Shown: positions 53,601 to 64,000 of the stretch, piece by piece
Layout of the letters: each line of letters starts with the position of its first letter
Numbering within the stretch: the first letter of the stretch is position 1
Assembly (NCBI GenBank): GCA_037176725.1
Contig: JAZBRS010000020.1
Span: forward strand, 91,706,001-91,770,000
Source of the DNA: Posidonia oceanica
Lineage: Eukaryota > Streptophyta > Magnoliopsida > Alismatales > Posidoniaceae
Direction of reading: 5' to 3'
Length of the DNA stretch: 64,000 bases
The notes under the pieces: model-generated
What the model saw: the letters and a program-made list of their open reading frames with translations, nothing else
Databases searched by the model: none
What the model was told of the DNA's origin: nothing
Program-made: the position numbers and the translations under genes

Positions 53601-56460
53601 CTCGAGCCTCGCTGATGCCTCCCAGAGCTCTGCCTGCCTCCGGAGAAGATCGCCTGCCGGTCTACGCCGCCTCAGCCTCCCTTCTCCAGCGTTCATGGGC
53701 ACTGGTAGCATTTGCTACAGTGTCCATGGCCACTGGCATTTTACTGTGCATTTATTTTTCCTTTGCTAAGCTATTTTGCCATAAATTGCACTTTCAGCTT
53801 CTGTTTCTAGCTTATTACTTTCCAGTCCTGCCTTTGTTTAACATTCATTTAATTCTGAATTTAAATCTTATTAAATTGCATGAAAAACTTAAAAAACTAA
53901 TTAATTGCATGTTAGTCCTTCTGCTGTGTTTTCCTTTTAAGTTTATTTTAGGTCAGGCCCTGTAGTTTTTTATTTTTGCATATCAGTCCTTTAGTTAATA
54001 ATCTGATTTAATGTTTTAATTTTACCTTAGTAAATTGCATTTTTAAACCCTGTATTTTCCTCTATTTACATTTTAGTCATCCGATCTGTTAACCAATGCA
54101 TTTATTTTTCATCTTTTCTTACTGCATTGCATTATTTCCCCCATGCATTTTAATTTTTGCACATAAGTCCTTCATCTGCATGCACAACATCTTTTTTTTT
54201 ACATTTTTTTCTTATAAAATTGCATTTTAGACCCTGCATGTTTTAAAATTGCACATAGGTCCTCTGCATGTTTATAAAACACATTTAAATGCATATTTTT
54301 GCTTATAAAACTGCATTTTAGACCCTGCATATTTGAAAATTGCACATAGGTCTACTGTTTGCATCCACAGACCATTTAAGACCATATTTTTGCTTATAAA
54401 ATTGCATTTCAACCGCTGCATGTTTCAAAATCGCATATTAATCCTCCACATAATTTCAAAACTTATTCAAATGCATGTTTACCTTATAAAATTACATTTT
54501 AAACCCTGCCTTTTGCAAAATTGCACTCAGACCCTCTAGTTTTCAAAAATCTTGCATATAAGCCCCTAATTTTTCAAAATCTTTGCATTTAGGTCCCACT
54601 TTGTCAAAAATTGCATATAGGTTCCCAAGTTTTCTGAAAAATTATTCTTAGGTCCTTTTCTTGCATTTTTGCATGCATTGCACTCATGCATCTTTGCATT
54701 TAGTATTTTACACACACTTAAGCACACTTAGCTCCCATTTACACGGGAGGACCTGTTTTGCACACCCTTAGGACCTCCTTTACACCTAGATCCATTCTTC
54801 TCTCCTGTTCTGGCCCCTCTGCCTTGAAGCTGGGATATCTTTTGATCTGGCCGTTGAATCTTCTCAACCAAGCTACTTGGACGACCCCGGTGGAGCGCTC
54901 TTCCACATGGACCAAGCATTTCTCAGATCAGGCTTTAGATTTCCAAGGTAAGTCCTCCTGAACCCCTGCATAGCATTCATTTGCACCCCATTTGCATTGC
55001 AAGCATTGTTTTCGCTTTCTGATTTCTCGAGCATGTAGACCAGGATTCCCTCTTCCTGTCTATCAACTCTGTCTCCCCTTTTCGCGTACCCTTAGTGCCT
55101 TGTATTGTGTTTTCCCAGGATTCACTACTAATTGCGACTTTCTTCCCCCTTTTCCACGATCCGATCGCATCGCGAGCTTCTGGCAGCGTGCGAGACACAT
55201 CGTGGGACACTTTGGTGGGAAATGGTCACAGAACAGTGGTAATCCCTCCACTTGCTTCTCTTCCCCTTTGTAGGTCTTCACACCTACTTTGCGCGGTCCT
55301 TAAACAGTGTTCGTTCCCAAGCTTACACTGTTTGCCTCCCCTTTGCTTCTCCTGCTCTTTTTCTTTGCACCTACATTCACATGGCCTTCTCGATGATTTA
55401 TCTCGCTTTGCTTTGACACCGTTTTGCGTGCCCGCTCTGTCTTTAGCACCGTTTTGCATGTCTACTCTATCTTTGGCCCCGTTTTGCGTGTTGACTTTGT
55501 TTTCTGCACTGTTTCGCATGCCGCTCTTGTTTCTTGCACCATTTTGCGTGTTGGCTTTGTTTTCTGCACCGTTTCGCGTGTCGCTCTTGTTTCTTGCACC
55601 ATTTTGTGTGCTGGCTTTGTTTTCAGCACCATTTCGCATGCCGCACTTGTTTCTTGCACCGTTTTGCATGCTTGCTTTGTCTTTTGCACCGTTTTGCGTG
55701 CCGATCTCCTTTTTTCACATCGTTTCGCGTGCTGCTTCTATTTCTCGCGCCGTTTCGCGTGTTTTATGCTATTTTCTCTTGCATGTCACCTGCATTACTT
55801 GGTTTTACCGCCGTTTTACTTTTTCGCTTGCATTTGCATATAGGGCAGTGATGCTTACTGCTTGGAGTTCTCATGAGCCAGGTTTCGATCGGTTCGAAAC
55901 ACAGACAGCGTTGCTGAGCGCTTAGACTGCATGTTTACTTCCTTGCATTGCATCCCACCACGTAGAGCACACCTTTGAGCATCTTATCCAGGCATTCATT
56001 AGCATTTAGGCATTCAAACCTGCATTTCCCTGCGTATGCGAGCGTAAGCCTAGAAAGACCGATTCTCGGGCATGTCGGGGGTACCTAACACCTTCCCCGC
56101 ACGTAACAGGAGTCCTTACCCAGTCTTTTGGCCCGTAATGACCTTATTGCCCTTATCCTAGGCATGAGTCATATCATTTGCATTTGTTTTCCTTTGCATT
56201 GCTTTACATTGCGCCCTTTGCTTGGTTTTGCGTGTTAATCCACGCATTTCCCCGATTTTCCTTGTCTCCCGATAATAGACACGGTGGCGACTCTGAATTA
56301 TCTTATCTTCTTCTTTTCTTATCTTTTCTTCTTTATTTTAAGTGTTTTCGAGTTGAGCCTTCCTCCTCGGACATAGCCGCTTATAGTGAGCCTGATTCCG
56401 ATCAGTGCACGCGAGCTTTTGGCAGTGTGCATGGACGATCTGAACACAGGGATTACTGGA
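50616..56460 (+). repeat. 3' LTR of element C (5.8 kb)
   Basis: Partner of 37254-42993. It has the same layout: recurrent GCA/GTCC motif at 53965-54670, shared LTR block at 56045-56170 and primer-site echo TGGCGACTCT at 56285-56294. Differences include a 24-base deletion near 51975 relative to 38610-38640 and a longer 30-base minisatellite (55419-55770, about 12 copies against 7). The terminal bases are GATTACTGGA where the 5' LTR has GATTACTACA, so the very end has mutated. Frames at 52412-52873, 53372-53965 and 55095-55925 are incidental. Confidence 0.9.
55419..55770 (+). repeat. 30-base minisatellite in C's 3' LTR
   Basis: About twelve copies of a unit like GCACCGTTTTGCGTGCTGGC plus TTTGTTTTCT. 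The 5' LTR has about seven (42089-42285). B's LTRs carry the same unit on the minus strand (about 18235-18420 and 58195-58400). Paired LTRs start identical, so the difference arose after insertion. Confidence 0.85.
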
Positions 56461-57495
56461 ATAACAGAAAATGAAATGCAAATGCATTAAGTTGTGGCAT
56501 GAATGATATGTATGCTTTCTAGCATGCTCTCTCTCACCAATCTAGTGTTTCCTAGCAAGTAGTCTACTTCGGATACCCACAGGTGTACAGGTCATCGACT
56601 CAGGTCAGAAAAGTAGGTCCCCTGTCTAACTCCTGGCCCAAAGCTCAGGTAATAAGAGGGTGGTGCGTTGGTGGCCTCGACCCTGCCGAAGCGTAGGTAG
56701 TACCCTCCACTAGCACCGACATGATCCTTGACAAGAGGGGACAGACCAACCGATGTACGCCATGCCAAAGCATTAGGGCAAGAGGTCGGGACCATCCTTC
56801 GCAGACTGATAGGTGCACTCAGATGAGAAGATGCATGCCCTATATGATGCTTCATGCAAATGATTAAAGTTTTTTATCTTACGTATTTTATTAACTCGAG
56901 GGGATGCAAGTGTGTTGATGGCTCTAGTTGATCCTAGATTTTATTTTTACTTGCCATTTTTAATTAGCCGTGGGGGAAGCAATTAGTCTCTAATTGTCCT
57001 TAGGCTTAATGCAAACAAGGGGAAGAAAATCACCCAAGCATGGTAAGCAAACTACATACATCACAGCAAAAGGCATGTTCATGGCATGTGCTAGTGTTGT
57101 GGACATGTTTAGTGAAAGTAGAAAGCAATCAACACAACAAAAGGTAGGTAAGGCATAGCATGCGCATCAGTGTAGTGACATTGCATACTTGTGTAAAATA
57201 AACCAAGCATCGGACAAAAGGCATGAATTGAAGCAATAATCACGCAAGCATGGCAATGAAATGCTGGAATAAAGGAAGTACTTGAATTAAAGCAGCGAAT
57301 AAAGCAGATAAAGTAAATAAATGCTGAGATAATAATTAAAGAGTAGTGCGATGAGTAAATGAATAAGGCAATTAAAGGGAACCAAGCAAGCAGACAAGGC
57401 AGACAAAGGCACAAAGGCAAACAAAGATGCAAAATGCGAGCGAGCGAAAGCCAAAAATGAAAGCTGGAGTCTAGTTTCCCCAGCGGAGTCGCCAC
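56461..57495 (-). other. Primer binding site and proximal leader of B, with splice donor
   Basis: The primer binding site, minus strand TGGCGACTCCGCTGGGGA, is at 57494-57477, one base from the LTR end at 57496. The leader then runs to 56466, homologous to C's leader. The splice donor TTG|GTGAGAGAG is at 56537-56536; with the acceptor at 37220-37219 and after removing C and its TSD, the intron would be about 107 bases. Bases 56461-56465 are C's right TSD. Frames at 57109-57550 are incidental. Confidence 0.7.
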
Positions 57496-60400
57496 TATAG
57501 TAATCCCGGTGTTCGGATCGTCTATGCACGATGCCAAAGCTCACGTGCACCGATCGGAATCAGGTTCATTATTAGCGGCTGTGTCCAAGAAGGAAGACTT
57601 AACTCGAAAACACTTAAAAAAGGGAAGAAAAGGAAAGAAAAGAAGAAGATCAGACAAATCAGAGTCACCACCGTGTCTATTAAGTCGGGAGACAAGGAAA
57701 ACCGGGGAAATGCGCGAATAAACACGCAAAACCAAGCAAAAGATGCAATGCGATGCAATGCAAATGAAATGAGATGCAATGATGTGACTCATGCCTAGGA
57801 TAAGGGCAATAAGGTCATTGCGGGCCATGAGAAAGGGCAAGGACTCCTGTTACGTGCGGGGAAGGTGTTAGGCACCCCCGACACGCTCGAGAATCGGTCT
57901 TTCTAGGCTTATGCTCGTATACGCAGGGAAATGCATACTTTGAATGCCTAAGTGCCATGAATGCCAAATTAGATGCTCAAAGGTGTGCTCTAAGTGATGA
58001 AATGCGTGCAAGGAATTAAGCGTGCAATCTAAGTGCTCAGCAGCGCTGTCTGTGTTCCGAACCGGGTGAACCCTGGTCCGTGAGAACTCCAAGCAGTAAG
58101 CATCACTGCCCTAAATGCAAATGCAAGCGATAAAACAAAACAGTGGTAAAACCATACACATGCAAGCGACATGCAAAGGAAAACAACATCAAACACGCAA
58201 AACGATGCGAGAAACGAAAGTCGACACGCAAAACGATGCGAGAAATGAAAGTGGGCACGTAAAACGGTGTAAGAAATGAAGCAGGCATGCAAGACGGTGC
58301 AAGAAACGAAGTAGGCACGCAAAATGGTGCAAAAGCGAGCAAAAACAGATGTTGGCACGCAAAACGGTGCAAGAGCGAAGGAAAACAGGCGATGCAAGTG
58401 CAGAAACAAGACATCGTAAAACCATGCAATGCAGATGTAAAAACATGCAAAGGGGAAAAATAAAACAAGTAAAGAGAGGCAAGCGATGTAAGTTTGAAGA
58501 CAAACACCACTTAAAGACCACGCAATGCAGGTGTGAAGACCCGCAAAGGGGAAAGAAAGCAAGCAAAGGGATCACCACTATCCTGTGACTATTTCCCACT
58601 AAACCGTCCCACGATGTGTCTCGCACGCTGCCCAAAGCTCGCGGTGCAATCGGATCGTGGGAAAAGGGGAAGAAGGCCGTGGTCAGTAGTGAATCCAAGG
58701 AAAACTCAACCTAAAGACACTAAGAACACGCGAAGAGAGGGAGTAGAGTTGATAGGCAAGAGGGGAAGTCCTAATCTACATGTGCGAAAAACGCAGAGTG
58801 AAAACGATGCATGCAATGCAAGTGATATGCAACAAAGTGCTATGTAGTGATTCAGAAGGACTTACCTTGGAGATCAGAGGCCTGATCTGAGGTAAACATG
58901 GTCAGCATGGAAGTCCGCTCCACCAGGATGGTTCGGGTAACTTGGTCGCAAAGATCCGGCAGTCCGATCGGAAGATACACAGGCCTCAAAGCAGAAGACC
59001 CAAGAACCAAGGAAAGGAAGGGATCTAAGTGTAAGTAGGTCCTAGGGGTGTGCAGAACAGGGCCTCCCACATGCATGGGAGCTAAGGGTGCTCAAAAGTG
59101 TGCTAAGATGCTAAGTGCAGAGATGTATGGGTGCAATGCATGTAAAAATGCAAAGATGGGGGCCTAAGTGCAAATAGGGAGAAGTGCAGAGGCTTATGTG
59201 CAAATTAACCCTAAATGTGTGCAAAAAAGTGCAAATGTATGCAAGAATGCTAATGCAGGGGTGCATGGGCTAAATGCAATGTTAATTAGGATGAATGCAT
59301 GCAAAAATGCAAGAAAAGGACCTAAATGCAATTTTTGAAAACTTATGGACTAAAACGCAAAGCCAGCAAATAGGCACAAATCCCAAAAAGAAAACCTGCA
59401 GGGGATCCTCATGCAACTTTGGAAAAGCTTGGGCAGGAAAAACAAAGCCAAGAAATATTTAAAAACCACAAAAGATGGTCCTAGGGACCCATGTGCAATT
59501 TTCAGGAAAACCAAGACTAAACAGCAAGTCCAAAAAAGATCAAGCATGCACAGCCACAGCAATGTTCAAAAACCTGGGTGCAACCTAAACAAGCCTCTAG
59601 GTTTGAAAGCAAAGCCAGAAGAAAACCACATGGAAACCACAAAGCATTGAAAGGGGCTACATGCAAGCTTTTAAAAAGCTAAGGGCTTAACTGCAAGAAA
59701 AATAGAAAACCTGAGGGGCATTTTGAAGCTCAGAAGGACCTAGATGCAAATAACAGAAACCTCTGGACCAAACGGCAAGTCCAAAAAGAAAGCAAACATG
59801 TGCCACAGTGGATGTGCAGAGGACCTAAGTGTGATTAAAACAAAATCCAGGACTAAAGTGCAAGACCAAAAAAGAAGCCCAAACCTCTGAAAAACAAAAG
59901 GAAGGATCCATCTGCAAATAAAGAAAACCTGGGGACTAATCTGCAAAGCCTGGAAAAAGCCATACAGACACAGAAACACCAAAAGGGAGGACCTCTGTGC
60001 AATTAAAAGAAAGCCATGGGCCTTACCACAAATTTTAAAAAAAGAAAAATATACACAGCACAACACAGAGGGACCTGGATGCAAATAAAATAAAATCATG
60101 GGCTTAAAAGCAACAAACACAAGACACAGAGAATCACAAGAGGACCAAAATGCAAATAGAACAAACATCTAGACTTTTTAGTAATGCAATATGGTTTTAA
60201 AAGATGATTAAATGAAATGCATGAACTCTGGAGGACTAATATGCAAATAAAGAAAATATAGGGACTAAAATGCAATGTGATATGATAACATGCAGATTTA
60301 AATGATTTCTAACAATTGAGGATGGATCTAGATGCAATTTAAAATAAACAGAGGATCTACATGCAATGCAGTATGATAAAATGTGCATTTAAATGGAAAG

Positions 60401-63400
60401 ATCAACCAACAAAAGACCCAAACGCAAATATAATAAATTACAGAAGTAAAATGCAATGTAATAAGATAAAAACTAACATTTAAATGAAATTAATCTACTA
60501 CAGGACTTGAAAGTAAATAAAAGAAGCTACTGGACTAGAAATAAATGAAACTAAAACTATTTGAACTACAGAAGGATTAAAACGTAATAAACGTAAATGA
60601 CAGATATTTAACGCAATGCAATAAAGTTTTAAATCAGATTTAAATCAAACTTAAACCAACCAAGGACCTAAAAGTAATAACTAAAACTTAACAGAATTTA
60701 TTTCAATGCATGCATCTAAACTATATTCAAGTTTTAAAAAACAAAAAATAACTACACAGTGCGTCGTCTTCTTCCTCCCGTGCACCCGTTACTGTGCTGC
60801 TATGGAGGAGCGGCGGCGCGTGGCGGCGCAGAGGGGTCTGGGGCAGTTCTAGGTGCGCGGTGGGGTAGCCCCAAGGCAGGCGGAGGCGGTGCGGTGGTCT
60901 AGAGGGTGAGGCGAGCGGCGGCGGCGGCAGATGCGGCCGGAGGAGCTACGAACTCTGGCAAGGCCCAGAAATGCACACAAAGCCCCAAAAAATCCGAAAA
61001 AATATGGGAAACGACGACATTCATGCAAGGAACCTAGTGGCATATTAAAATACCTGTTACGATGGCCGCAGAAGGCCAGCAACGTCGATGGGTTGAGGCT
61101 GGCCAGCGGTGGCTCGCTGCGACGCTTGGAGGGGCCAGAGGACGAGCGGATTGCGGCATCGTGCTCCACGTGTGCTGGTAAAGCTCCAGGTACGCCCAGA
61201 AGAGAAATGCGGTGGCCGGAGGGTGATCTGGATTTTTTGGGTGGAGGCTGTGGTGGCCGTGGTCGTCCTGGCGATGTGCGGCGCTCCGGGCAAAGGCGAA
61301 GGTGGCTCTGGATTGGTGGAGGTCCCAGGAGTGTAGTGGAGGGATTTGATTGGGGTTTCAGGGCTTCTAGAGGGCTGGTGGGAGTTTTCGGAATTTTGGG
61401 TAGAATCTAGACGCAAGTGTTTGTAGTGGTTCTTGGGAGTTGTAGGGCGCGTGAGGGTGAACTATTGGGTGGCTTGGGAAGGTGGGAGCTCAACGAGTGG
61501 GATGGTGAAGTTTGGGGGACTTCTGGTGGCTGTGGTGGTGGATTTTCAGTGATGAAGGTGGTTCTGGAAGTGTTGGGTGCTGAAGGGTTTGAGAGGCGAT
61601 TCTGGGTGAATTCGGTGGTGTTTCTTGGGTCTGGAAGGAGCACGAGGAAGGTGGTTATTCTGGGTTTTAGGGTGTATGAGCATATGTCCGTTCTGGAGTC
61701 AAAAAATCGAGTTTTGATCTCCCTTCTTTCCACTGATTTGAATGTGGTCAAGGGTCAAAGAAATGGGTCTTCTACAGGGCATGGAGGGGATGGGAAATTC
61801 TGGTCTTCGGCCACAGGGCATGGGAGGAGGCCAGGAGTCATGGGTGTCAGGCAAGGTTTGAAAAAATGGAGGAGAATCACGGGGGGAAGGAATCTGTCGT
61901 TTTTGCTTGAGAGGAGAAGAAGAAGAGAAGGAAGAAGTGGGCTGGGCCTTGATGTGGAAAAGAAAGAAGAAAAAAAGGAAAAGAAGAGGAGGAAGGGGAG
62001 TGGGTCGGACCAAATGTGGAAAGAAAAAAGGAAAAAAATAAAAGGGAAAGGAAAGGAGGAAGAAAAGAAGGAGAAAAAGAAGAAGAAAAAGAAAATGAAT
62101 TTGGGTTTTGATTTTTTTAAGTTGGATTTGTTTTAGAGTTTTAAGTAATTATTTTTAGGTTTTCCTTTTAAGTATTCTTTTTAAGTTTGTTAATAGTTTT
62201 TTAAGTTTTTTCCTTGATTGTTTTAATTGTTTAGATTTTCTTCTTGATTTAAGTTTTCAATTTTAAGTTTGTTAATTGTTTTTAAGTTTTTTAATTTGAT
62301 TAAGTTTTTTAATTATTTTTTAATTTGATTAAGTTTGTTGATTGTTTTTAAGTTTTTTAATTTGTTTAAGTTTTTGATTGGTTTTATCCTTTTTTTCTTC
62401 TTCTTCCTTTGATTAATTGCTTTTTTGTTAAAAGAAAATTTTTAATTAGGGTCTTTGATTGTTTTTGTTAAGCTTTTTCTTTTTCTTTTTTAGTTGTTTC
62501 TGGTTTGTTCTTTTTTTTTCCTGATTGTCCTCTGAGCTTTTTAATTGTTTCCCTTAAACTTTTGATTTGACTTTCTTAATTATTTTCGTAAAGTTTTTTA
62601 ATTGTTTTGATTATTTAAGTTTGTTTCTTTTGATTTTAAGTTTGTTAGTTGTTTTAATTTTCTTTTGATGGTTTTAAGGTTTTTGATTGAATTTTTAGAT
62701 TGTTTTTTAAGGGTTTTGAATGGTTTTTCTTATGTTTGCTTCTTTAATTGTTTTTAATGGGTTTTGATTTGTTTTAATTGTCTTTAAGTTTTGAAATTTG
62801 TTTTCTATTTGTTTTAAGTCTTGAAATTTGTTTTTTAATTGTTTTGAGTCATTTTTAAGTCTTTTAGTTTGTTTTAATTTGTTTTTAATTAGTTTTAACT
62901 GTTTTTGGGTTGTTTTGATTCGTTTTTAATTAGATTTTCTTTTGAATTATTTTTAGGTGTTTCATTTATTTTTCTGGTTGGATTTTTCTCTTTAGTTGTT
63001 TTAAGAAGTGTTAAATGGGACTGATGATGAGTTTAGAGAAGGAGGGAGAAGAAGAAAGGGGGAGAATAGGGAGGAAAGAGAAAAGGATAATTAGGAGAGA
63101 GAAAAGAATAATCAAGAGAGAGAAAAGGATAATCAAGAGAGATAGGGAGGATAAAGACCTGAATTTGGAGGGATTTTGTGCAGGTGTGTGACCTAGGATT
63201 CTAGGCTTTGACCTAGGGTTTAATCCAGCATTTTCTATGATTTTAGATGGGATTTTGAAGGGTTTTTGGAAGGTTTAGGGTTTAGGGTTTTGAGATGGGT
63301 CTTGGCTTAGGGTTTGGAATGGGTTTCAAGATTGTTTTACCTAGGTTTTCTAGGGTTTTTGGATGGTTTTCTAGGTTGAAGAAAGGATGGATTTTCCTAG

Positions 63401-63602
63401 GATTTTTGTGTAGTTTTCTAGCTTGAAGAAAGGTTGGTTTTCCTAGAGTTTTTGTGTAGTTTTCTAGGTTGAAGAAATGTTGGTTTTGATGTGGTTTTGG
63501 TTTAGAAAATGGGTGTGATTTTGGATTTGGTTTAGGTGTTGGTTTAGAAGCCACCAGAGAGAGAGATCCACCAATTCAGCCTGTCAAAATGGGGTGTCAA
63601 CA
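57496..63602 (-). repeat. 5' LTR of element B (6.1 kb)
   Basis: Minus strand from TGTTGACACCCCATTTTG at 63602 to GGGATTACTATA at 57496 (the final CA is mutated to TA). It matches 17531-23660 along its whole length with scattered substitutions and small indels. Shared LTR block at 57795-57905, primer-site echo (with one change, TGGTGACTCT) at 57661-57670, 30-base minisatellite at 58195-58400 and recurrent motif region at 59150-60560. The right neighbour is TSD ATAAG at 63603-63607. Frames such as 60931-61410 and 61417-62136 are incidental. Confidence 0.92.
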
Positions 63603-64000
63603 ATAAGTTTCGGACTTATCGACCGAAAAGGATAGGTTTCAGACCTATCGACCGGAAAGGATAGATGATAAGTTTCGAACTTATCAACCGAAATGGATAG
63701 GTTTCAGTCCTATCAACTAGAAAGGATAGATGATAAGTTTCAGACTTATCGACCGGAAAGGATAGGTTTCGGACCTATCGACCGCAAAGGATAGATGATA
63801 AGCTTCGGACTTATCTACCGGAAAGGATAGGTTTTGGACCTATCGACCGCAAACGATAGATGATAAGTTTCGGACTTATCGACTGGAAAGGATAGGTTTC
63901 GGACCTATCGACTAGAAATGATAGATGATAAGTTTTGGACTTAACGACCGGAAAGGATAGATGATAAGTTTCAGACTTATCAACCCGAAAGGATAGGTTT
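63603..64000 (-). repeat. Hairpin minisatellite array of A, right part
   Basis: Direct continuation of the array at 16797-17530, interrupted by element B. It starts with the TSD copy ATAAG and continues TTTCGGACTTATCGACCG. About six units with alternating GATAGGT/ACCTATC and GATAAGT/ACTTATC stems run to the window edge. Confidence 0.92.

Larger units (their letters stand above)
37254..56460 (+). mobile_element. Complete nested non-autonomous Tat-type element C
   Basis: Two same-orientation LTRs (37254-42993 and 50616-56460) enclose a primer binding site, leader, gag remnant, 3' noncoding repeats and a polypurine tract: 19.2 kb in all. The TSD is GTAAC at 37249-37253 against ATAAC at 56461-56465 (one mismatch). 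The internal 7.6 kb has no protease, RT, RNase H or integrase on either strand, so C must have used enzymes from an autonomous relative such as B. It inserted in antisense in B's leader and is therefore younger than B. Confidence 0.9.
17531..63602 (-). mobile_element. Complete nested Tat-type Ty3-gypsy retrotransposon B
   Basis: Two LTRs in the same (minus) orientation, 57496-63602 and 17531-23660, enclose gag, protease, RT, two RNase H domains, integrase and a plant mobile domain frame. The 5-base TSD ATAAG is at 17526-17530 and 63603-63607, inside the hairpin array of A. The total is 46.1 kb, of which about 19.2 kb is element C inserted in B's leader; B itself is about 26.9 kb. Sampled stretches of the two LTRs differ at about 2-5 bases per 100. 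The many stops and shifts mean it is no longer able to move by itself. Confidence 0.92.

Noticed and set aside
55095..55925. 276-codon frame with Phe/Leu/Ala repeats (also 41767-42366)
   Set aside because: It is the translation of the 30-base LTR minisatellite; the repeat unit is a multiple of three, which keeps the frame open.
57496..63602. Reading the two 6.1 kb repeats as a segmental duplication of host DNA
   Set aside because: TG...CA ends, primer site, polypurine tract and the TSD ATAAG identify them as LTRs of one element.

Overview
The window is a stack of plant LTR retrotransposons and their solo LTRs. I see no host gene, tRNA or rRNA. The content points to a repeat-rich flowering plant, probably a eudicot: Tat/Ogre-type Ty3-gypsy elements with 2.4-6.1 kb LTRs and a second RNase H, Sirevirus-like Ty1-copia remnants, and a plant mobile domain. 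I cannot name the species. All boundaries were set by eye from TG...CA ends and target-site duplications (TSDs), and no alignment was run.

Layout. (E) 1-2617: right-hand part of a plus-strand Tat-type LTR. (J) A decayed Ty1-copia gag lies in pieces at 4021-4203, 7171-7354 and 9415-10101. It is split by solo LTR G (4204-7165, TSD CCTAT) and solo LTR H (7355-9409, TSD TCAAA). A Sirevirus-like solo LTR, F (2827-4015, TSD GTATC), sits just upstream. (D) 10584-13052: 5' LTR, primer binding site and about 100 bases of leader of a plus-strand Tat element. (A) A minus-strand Tat element inserted in D, with its 3' LTR at 13053-15469 and its 3' noncoding region at 15470-17530, resuming at 63603-64000. 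(B) 17531-63602: a complete minus-strand element inserted in A's repeat array (TSD ATAAG). (C) 37254-56460: a complete plus-strand element inserted in B's leader (TSD GTAAC/ATAAC). The insertions nest as J > D > A > B > C, five levels. The rest of A, D and J should lie beyond base 64000.

Read on its own minus strand, B has: 5' LTR (63602-57496), tRNA-type primer site, a leader with a probable intron, gag, aspartic protease, reverse transcriptase, a degenerate Ty3-type RNase H, an archaeal-type RNase H with its four acidic residues, integrase, an extra 3' reading frame with a plant mobile domain (27002-25801), arrays of hairpin-forming repeats, polypurine tract and 3' LTR. Stops and frameshifts break the coding part. 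C is related but has only gag between a leader and a 3' noncoding region; it lacks pro-pol and would need another element's enzymes.

The most interesting structure is noncoding and shared by these elements. (1) Between pol and the 3' LTR, A, B and C carry tandem arrays of 17-20 base stem-loops whose stem sequences differ but stay complementary. (2) The polypurine tract lies in the loop of a stem-loop formed by the first bases of the 3' LTR and a conserved upstream arm. (3) Every LTR 3' end repeats the start of the primer binding site 130-180 bases before its end. (4) A conserved block lies in the 3' third of all LTRs. (5) The leader intron is about 104-107 bases in both B and C.
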